Positions 3,829-6,167 of a stretch of DNA of 6,167 bases are shown piece by piece. Source of the stretch: Gammaproteobacteria bacterium. GTDB lineage: Bacteria; Pseudomonadota; Gammaproteobacteria; UWMA-0217. The stretch lies in the NCBI GenBank assembly GCA_027031685.1, contig JALVPS010000129.1, forward strand, positions 1 through 6,167, in the 5' to 3' direction. Position 1 is the first letter of the stretch, and the number at the start of each line of letters is the position of its first letter. The position numbers were made by a program, and so were the translations under genes. The notes beneath the pieces were generated by a model. It had not been told where the DNA came from. It did no database searches and saw only the letters and a program-made list of their open reading frames with translations.

Positions 3829-5496
3829 ATGAAAACAGGCGTGAAACTGGCCCTGGCCATGTCCGTCGCGCTCGGCGCCTCGTCCCTTGCCGCGCAGCAG
3901 GCGCGAGCGGGTGACGAGGTGAAACTTTCGCCGGAGGAAATGAAACAGGCGACGCAGATCTATTTCGATCGCTGCGCCGGCTGCCACGGCATGTTGCGCA
4001 AGGGAGCGCTGGGCCCGAGCCTGGAACCCAAGAAAACCCGTGCCATGGGGACACAGGCCCTCGAGTACATCATTTTCAACGGCACGCCGGGCGGCATGCC
4101 GGACTGGGGTGCCTCGGGCGAGATGACCCGGGAAGAGACCAAGCTCATGGCGCGCTACATCCAGGTGGAACCGCCGCCGCCGCCCGAGAAGAGCATCGCG
4201 GACATGAAGAAGAGCTGGAAGGTGCTCGTGCCGGTGGACAAGCGTCCCACCAAGCCGGAGACCGACCGCAACTGGAAGAACTACTTCGGCGTGGTGCTGC
4301 GTGACGTGGGCAAGGTGGCCATCGTCGACGGCGACAAGAAGGACATCGTCAACGTCGTCAAGAGCGGTTTCGCCACCCACATCCTGCGGACCTCCAAGTC
4401 CGGCCGTTACATGTACGCCATCGGCCGCGACGGCAAGGCGTCGGTCATCGACCTGTGGATGAAGGCGCCGCAGAACGTGGCCGAGATTCGCGTGTGCAAC
4501 GATGCGCGTTCCATCGATACTTCCAAGTACGAGGGCTATGAGGACAAGCTGGCCGTGGTCGGCTGCTACTGGCCGCCCTCGATTGTAGTTCTGGATGGCG
4601 CAACTCTGGAGCCGAAGAAGATCGTCTCCACCGCCAGCTACACCTATGACACGGAGGAATTCACCCGTGAGGCACGCGTGGCGTCCATCGTGGCCTCCCA
4701 CCGTGCCCCGGAGTGGGTCATCAACGTCAAGGAGACCGGCCAGGTCTGGCTGTACGACTACAGGGACGTGAACAATCCCACCATCACCATGCTGGAGGCC
4801 GAGCGCTACCTGCATGACGGCGGCTGGGATTCCTCCAAGCGCTACTTCCTGGTGGCCGCCAACGCCCGCAACAAGGTGGTCGTGGTGGATACCGAGGAGC
4901 GCAAGGTGGTGGCCATCATTCCCACCGGCGCCAACAAGCCCCATCCCGGTCGCGGGGTGAACATCAACCATCCCAAGTACGGCCCGCTGTGGGGTACCGG
5001 CCATATCGGCTCCAACTCCATCGTGTTCATCGGCACGGATCCGGAGAAGCACCCGCAGTACGCCTGGAAGATCGTCAAGACGGTCAAGCTGCCGGGCAAG
5101 GGTGGCGGCAACCTGTTCATCAAGTCGCACCCCAACAGCAAGTACATCTTTGCTGACCGGCCGGTGAACCCGGACCGCAAGCTGCAGACCCAGCTGTACG
5201 TCATCGACAAGGCCAAGCTGGAGGTGGTCAAGACCCTGCCCATGCCCAAGAAATTCCACGGTGAATTCGAGATCAAGGGCGGCAAGAAGGTCAAGATGCG
5301 CGGTCCGGTCCATCTGGAGTTCAATGCCGACGGCTCCGAGGTATGGACCAGCGTGTGGGGCAACAAGGAGCTGCCCTCCGCCATTCTGGTGTACGATTCG
5401 AACACGCTCGAGCTGAAAAAGATGATCGAGGACGACCGGCTGCGCACGCCGACCGGCAAGTTCAACGTCACCAACACCATGGGCGACATCTACTGA
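3829..5496 (+). CDS. nirS: Cytochrome cd1 nitrite reductase NirS
   Basis: Periplasmic homodimeric enzyme that reduces nitrite to NO, taking electrons through heme c to heme d1. It has 555 residues from ATG 3829. A Sec signal peptide (1-27) ends QARA-GDE. The cytochrome c domain (about 35-112) has CAGCH (C49, C52, H53) and probable axial M90 in GGMPDWG. The eight-bladed d1 propeller follows. H184 (FATHILRTS) aligns with the proximal d1 ligand, and H329 (YLHDGGWD) and H372 (PHPGRG) with the two substrate-pocket histidines; the spacings of 145 and 43 residues match characterised NirS (H182/H327 in P. aeruginosa; H345/H388 in Paracoccus). HPGRG plus the TPTGKFNVTNT ending separate it from NirN and NirF. 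Two cysteines, C223 and C246, lie outside the heme motif. nirS follows the 54-codon gene after a 139-base gap containing a hairpin and a weak FNR-like site, so extra transcription from there is possible but unproven. Confidence 0.98.
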   Translation: MKTGVKLALAMSVALGASSLAAQQARAGDEVKLSPEEMKQATQIYFDRCAGCHGMLRKGALGPSLEPKKTRAMGTQALEYIIFNGTPGGMPDWGASGEMTREETKLMARYIQVEPPPPPEKSIADMKKSWKVLVPVDKRPTKPETDRNWKNYFGVVLRDVGKVAIVDGDKKDIVNVVKSGFATHILRTSKSGRYMYAIGRDGKASVIDLWMKAPQNVAEIRVCNDARSIDTSKYEGYEDKLAVVGCYWPPSIVVLDGATLEPKKIVSTASYTYDTEEFTREARVASIVASHRAPEWVINVKETGQVWLYDYRDVNNPTITMLEAERYLHDGGWDSSKRYFLVAANARNKVVVVDTEERKVVAIIPTGANKPHPGRGVNINHPKYGPLWGTGHIGSNSIVFIGTDPEKHPQYAWKIVKTVKLPGKGGGNLFIKSHPNSKYIFADRPVNPDRKLQTQLYVIDKAKLEVVKTLPMPKKFHGEFEIKGGKKVKMRGPVHLEFNADGSEVWTSVWGNKELPSAILVYDSNTLELKKMIEDDRLRTPTGKFNVTNTMGDIY

Positions 5497-5516
5497 TCAT
5501 CGGACGATCGCGACCA

Positions 5517-5542
5517 GAGAGGGGGCCTTCGGGCCCTCTCTC
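5517..5542 (+). terminator. Stable UUCG hairpin after nirS, likely partial terminator or mRNA stabiliser
   Basis: GAGAGGGGGCC (5517-5527) and GGCCCTCTCTC (5532-5542) pair as 11 bp with one G-U, closed by C(UUCG)G, an exceptionally stable tetraloop. It begins 20 bases after the nirS stop. The tail is GTTTCC, a short U tract, so full termination is doubtful; read-through into the next gene is likely. Such a hairpin would give more nirS than downstream mRNA. Confidence 0.65.
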
Positions 5543-5586
5543 GTTTCCGGGCCGAAAAAAATCCACGCCAATCCAGGGGAAACACC

Positions 5587-6167
5587 ATGCGCCACCGTCT
5601 TGCACTCTTCCCGCTGGGCCTGCTCGCCATGCTGTGGTGCGCCACGGCCGCGTGGGCGGGTGACGGTTTCCGCGTGCATCAGCTAGAGGCCACGCAGCAG
5701 GGCGACATCTCCAGCGGCGAGCGGCTCTACCGGCAGCACTGCGCGGGCTGCCACCACGAGGACCGCATCGGGCGCACCGGCCCGCCCCTGTTGCCCCAGT
5801 TCCTGCGCCGCAAGAAGCCGGCCCGGCTGGAGGCCATCATCCGCCACGGCCTGCCGGCCACGCTCATGCCGGCCTTTCCGCAGCTCACCCGCCAGGACGT
5901 GGCTGCCCTCATCGCCTTTCTCAGCCGCCCGGCGGGGCACATCACCTGGGGGCTGGACCAGATCCGCGCCAGCCGCAGCACGGTGGAAGCAGAGGGCAAG
6001 GACCTGCACGTCCGCGACATCCGCAACGTCACGCCCGTGGTGGAGCGCGGCGCCAACCGCGTGTGGGTGGTGGAGGACGAGCGCATCCTGGACAAGTTCA
6101 CCTTTGCCAACGTGCACGGCGGCATCAAGTACACGCCGCGCGGCGAGCGCTTCTTCGTGCCGGCGCG
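5587..6167 (+). CDS. nirN: NirN-like c/d1 cytochrome (heme d1 maturation), 3' part cut by window edge
   Basis: The first 193 codons of a periplasmic c-type cytochrome fused to the start of a d1-type propeller. In characterised denitrifiers NirN is the dihydro-heme d1 dehydrogenase, which makes the acrylate side chain of heme d1 before transfer to NirS. ATG 5587 has AGGGGA at 5575-5580. A signal peptide ends near residue 24 (TAAWA-GDG). The heme c motif is CAGCH (C52, C55, H56), with probable axial M94 (ATLMPAF). From about residue 147 comes the propeller opening: VTPVVERGANRVWVVED, then NVHGGIKYTPRGERFF, where H177 fits the NirN-type HGGxK proximal ligand. It lies 90 bases after nirS, behind the hairpin. 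Alternatives are a NirC-NirF fusion or a divergent NirS paralogue; the missing C-terminal half would decide. NirC alone would stop at about 110-120 residues, which this gene passes. Confidence 0.82.
   Translation, partial: MRHRLALFPLGLLAMLWCATAAWAGDGFRVHQLEATQQGDISSGERLYRQHCAGCHHEDRIGRTGPPLLPQFLRRKKPARLEAIIRHGLPATLMPAFPQLTRQDVAALIAFLSRPAGHITWGLDQIRASRSTVEAEGKDLHVRDIRNVTPVVERGANRVWVVEDERILDKFTFANVHGGIKYTPRGERFFVPA

Noticed and set aside
3634..5313. 559-codon open frame on the minus strand opposite nirS
   Set aside because: It is a GC-skew shadow of nirS with a low-complexity translation, no RBS and no recognisable family.

Overview
The window looks like a denitrification island from a GC-rich Pseudomonadota, most likely a gamma- or betaproteobacterium. 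The assignment rests on protein families (cytochrome cd1 NirS, cNOR-type NorCB), strong Shine-Dalgarno sites and FNR/DNR-type boxes; the exact lineage cannot be read from the sequence.

Layout. Bases 1-527 hold the first 175 codons of a minus-strand uroporphyrinogen-III C-methyltransferase (nirE/cobA type), which makes precorrin-2 for siroheme, heme d1 or cobalamin. Bases 528-1017 are a divergent intergenic region with two good FNR/DNR-type boxes (735-748 and 870-883), each followed at about the class II distance by a possible -10 element pointing away from the other. From 1018 to the window end, six plus-strand genes look like one operon: a 101-residue three-helix membrane protein of unknown family, norC (GTG start, overlapping norB), norB, a 54-residue single-helix membrane protein, nirS, and the start of a NirN-like c/d1 cytochrome.

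Function. NirS reduces nitrite to NO in the periplasm and NorCB reduces NO to N2O at the membrane, so one transcript would encode both the source and the sink of the toxic intermediate. The flanking genes serve heme d1: the methyltransferase at the start of the pathway and NirN at its last step. All catalytic residues I can place in NorB and NirS are present.

Least explained are the two small membrane proteins (1018-1323 and 3525-3689), which interleave with norCB and nirS and resemble no standard Nor or Nir accessory protein I recognise, and an extra segment of about 54 residues in NorC. Three strong hairpins (3465-3490, 3701-3733, 5517-5542) sit in the three longer intergenic gaps of the operon and may set different transcript levels for norCB, nirS and nirN. 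No tRNA, rRNA, CRISPR array, insertion sequence or attachment site was seen.
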